The translations under genes and the position numbers were made by a program. Positions 62,070-64,000 of a DNA stretch of 64,000 nt are shown here, one piece after another (position 1 is the stretch's first letter; every line of letters begins with the position of its first letter). The DNA comes from Pirellula sp. (GTDB taxonomy: Bacteria; Planctomycetota; Planctomycetia; Pirellulales; PNKZ01). The stretch covers positions 1 through 64,000 of the forward strand of contig PNKZ01000001.1 of NCBI GenBank assembly GCA_013822735.1, given 5' to 3'. The notes below the pieces were generated by a model. The model was not told the origin of the DNA and made no database searches. It was given only the letters and a program-made list of their open reading frames with translations.

Positions 62070-64000
62070 TTAGTGCACGTCGCGGAATCGGAGAATCAGC
62101 AACACCGCCGCCAGCGTCGCCGCGAAGACGACGCTGAGCGCCACGACGCTGGCCGTCGTTCCCAAGCGTTTCTTCTTCGGCAAATAATACTCGGCGAAGT
62201 CCGGTCGGTCCGGGTCGTTGATCGAGCGATCGGTCACGATGGTGTTCGAGTACGGCGAAGGTCCGAGCGGTTTGCGCTCCGCTTCCAGCAGCAGCATCGC
62301 TTCGAAGCCGTGCCGGGTCGGCATGATGAAAGCCGCGGGGCGCACGAAGCGTTGCATGTCGTGAATCGGCAAGAGCGTGCCGCCGAAAATCACCATGGGG
62401 ATGAGCACCAACGGCAGCAGCGCCATCGCAACCTCTTGCGTCCTTGCGACGGCGGAAATGATCAGGCCGATTCCGACGCCGGTGCAGGCCGTCAGCATCA
62501 TGATCAAAAACGAGGAAGCGATCGGCGCTCGCAGGCCGCAGCCCCAGCGGGCGGCGATCAACAGCACCGCGCATTGAATCGTGCATAAAATCGCCCCCAC
62601 GATCAGCTTCGACGCCACATAAGCCGGCAACTGCAAGTTGACCATCCGCTCACGTTGAAAGATGGCCCATTCGCCGACGATCTCGCGCACGGCGTTCGAA
62701 CAACCGAACCAAAGGGACGACAAGCACAACAAGAACACGGTGACGGCGGTGGCGCCGGTCGTGCGCAGCCACGATTCGCTGGTGATTTGCTGCCGCGCGT
62801 GTTCGCCGAACACCACGATCACCAACATCGCGACAATCGGCGCTTGCGCCAACAAGATCACCGTATTCCACCGATCGGCGATCTTGATCGTCAGCGATCG
62901 TCGCACCAAGGTGATGCATTGCTGCACGACGTCGTTGTTGCGCGGCGGCGCGAGCATCTCGCGCGACGGCACTTTCCCGGCGCGCGCTTCAACGTAATTC
63001 TTGTAGTAGGCCGATTCTTGAAAACGTCGCCGCCACTCTTCGGCCGACCGAGTGGATAAGCCGCGCAGCACGCGCTCCGGCGAAAGATCGCGCTCTCCCT
63101 TGGTCGCGTCGAGCTGCGGATTGAAAAACTCCACGGCGTCGGGATGCGCCGGGCCGAAGTACACCAGCCTGCCGGGATCGCGCTCGTTGGTGTCGCGCGC
63201 CACGATCGCCAACAGATCCATCAATCGAAACGCTTCGCGTCCCGGTTGATGCACCGTCAAGAGGATCCCTTTGCCGATGTCGGCCAGCCGTCGCAGCAGC
63301 GTCATGACGACGAACGCGTCTTCCGACGACAAGCCCGAAGTTGGCTCGTCGAGGAACAACACCGCCGGATCGGTCAGCAATTCCATCGCTAGGTTGACGC
63401 GTTTCCGCTGCCCGCCGCTGATTCCTTTGCGCTCCGGCGAGCCGATGCGAACGTACCGCGTTCCTTCGATCTGCAGTTGCTTGAGTACCCCGGTCACGCG
63501 CTTCCGAATCTCTTCATCGGTCGTGTCGGCCGGCATGCGGAGCCGAGCCGTAAAGCTCAAGGCCTGATCGACCGTCAGCTCATTGTGCATGATGTCGTCT
63601 TGCGGCACGTAGCCGATGAGGCTGCCGTAATCCGCATAGTGAGCATGCAAGTCGTAGCCGTTGAGCGTCACCTTTCCGCGCGCCGGAAAGAGGTAGCCGT
63701 TCAGCAAGTTCATCAACGTGGTCTTGCCGGAACCGCTCGGGCCCATCAGTCCGACGAACTCCGACGAGAAAAACGTTAGCGACACCCCTTCCAGCAATTT
63801 GCGATTCCCGGCGTCGAAGGAAATGTCGCGCGCTTCCACGGTGAGCGCCGCGAGACGTTCGGTGCGCTCCAACCTTCCTTCCGGTGAAAGCTCCAGTCGG
63901 AAACTACCGATCGTCACGATGTCGCCCGGGCGCAGCGGCGTCGGCTCCTCGACCAAATGGCCGTTGTGCAGCGTGCCGTTTGATGAGCCGAGATCTTCGA
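62070..64000 (-). CDS. FHA-domain ABC transporter (ABC2-type), N-terminus beyond window edge
   Basis: DLGSSNGTLHNGH FHA motif at window edge; GPSGSGKTTLMNLL; ISGGQRKRVNLAMELLTDPAVLFLDEPTSGLSS. Confidence 0.9.
   Translation of the reverse strand, partial: EDLGSSNGTLHNGHLVEEPTPLRPGDIVTIGSFRLELSPEGRLERTERLAALTVEARDISFDAGNRKLLEGVSLTFFSSEFVGLMGPSGSGKTTLMNLLNGYLFPARGKVTLNGYDLHAHYADYGSLIGYVPQDDIMHNELTVDQALSFTARLRMPADTTDEEIRKRVTGVLKQLQIEGTRYVRIGSPERKGISGGQRKRVNLAMELLTDPAVLFLDEPTSGLSSEDAFVVMTLLRRLADIGKGILLTVHQPGREAFRLMDLLAIVARDTNERDPGRLVYFGPAHPDAVEFFNPQLDATKGERDLSPERVLRGLSTRSAEEWRRRFQESAYYKNYVEARAGKVPSREMLAPPRNNDVVQQCITLVRRSLTIKIADRWNTVILLAQAPIVAMLVIVVFGEHARQQITSESWLRTTGATAVTVFLLCLSSLWFGCSNAVREIVGEWAIFQRERMVNLQLPAYVASKLIVGAILCTIQCAVLLIAARWGCGLRAPIASSFLIMMLTACTGVGIGLIISAVARTQEVAMALLPLVLIPMVIFGGTLLPIHDMQRFVRPAAFIMPTRHGFEAMLLLEAERKPLGPSPYSNTIVTDRSINDPDRPDFAEYYLPKKKRLGTTASVVALSVVFAATLAAVLLILRFRDVH

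Overview
Planctomycete-like chromosomal window (tandem sulfatases, DUF1552/DUF1592 pair, SHD1 domain, Ser/Thr kinase, DUF1254, several porins). Most of it is ordinary accessory/metabolic gene content. The standout locus is 43.6-50.4 kb. It holds a serine-recombinase remnant, then a dense array of about 22 short, divergent tRNA genes (17 amino acids; Ile, Gln and Ser not found) interrupted by an HNH endonuclease gene. This is followed by a tandem set of about five non-canonical structured RNAs, and then a TROVE/Ro60 (Rsr) gene. Folded by hand, these RNAs share one architecture: an outer helix ending ..CGAC / GTCG.., an asymmetric internal loop (5' TGCC(Y) / 3' ..CTTC), and a middle helix (..CGGA.. 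/ ..TCTG..). In three of them the helices enclose a T-arm, an acceptor stem closed by a loop and, in the best copy, a D-arm, i.e. a circularly permuted tRNA-like module. That is the organisation described for bacterial YrlA-type Y RNAs, the partners of Rsr/Ro60. The last copy lies in the 5' leader of the Ro60 gene. An exact 18-nt piece of conserved 23S rRNA sequence (ACGGTCCTAAGGTAGCGA) also lies in this RNA region. All folds were done by eye; no search or folding program was run.
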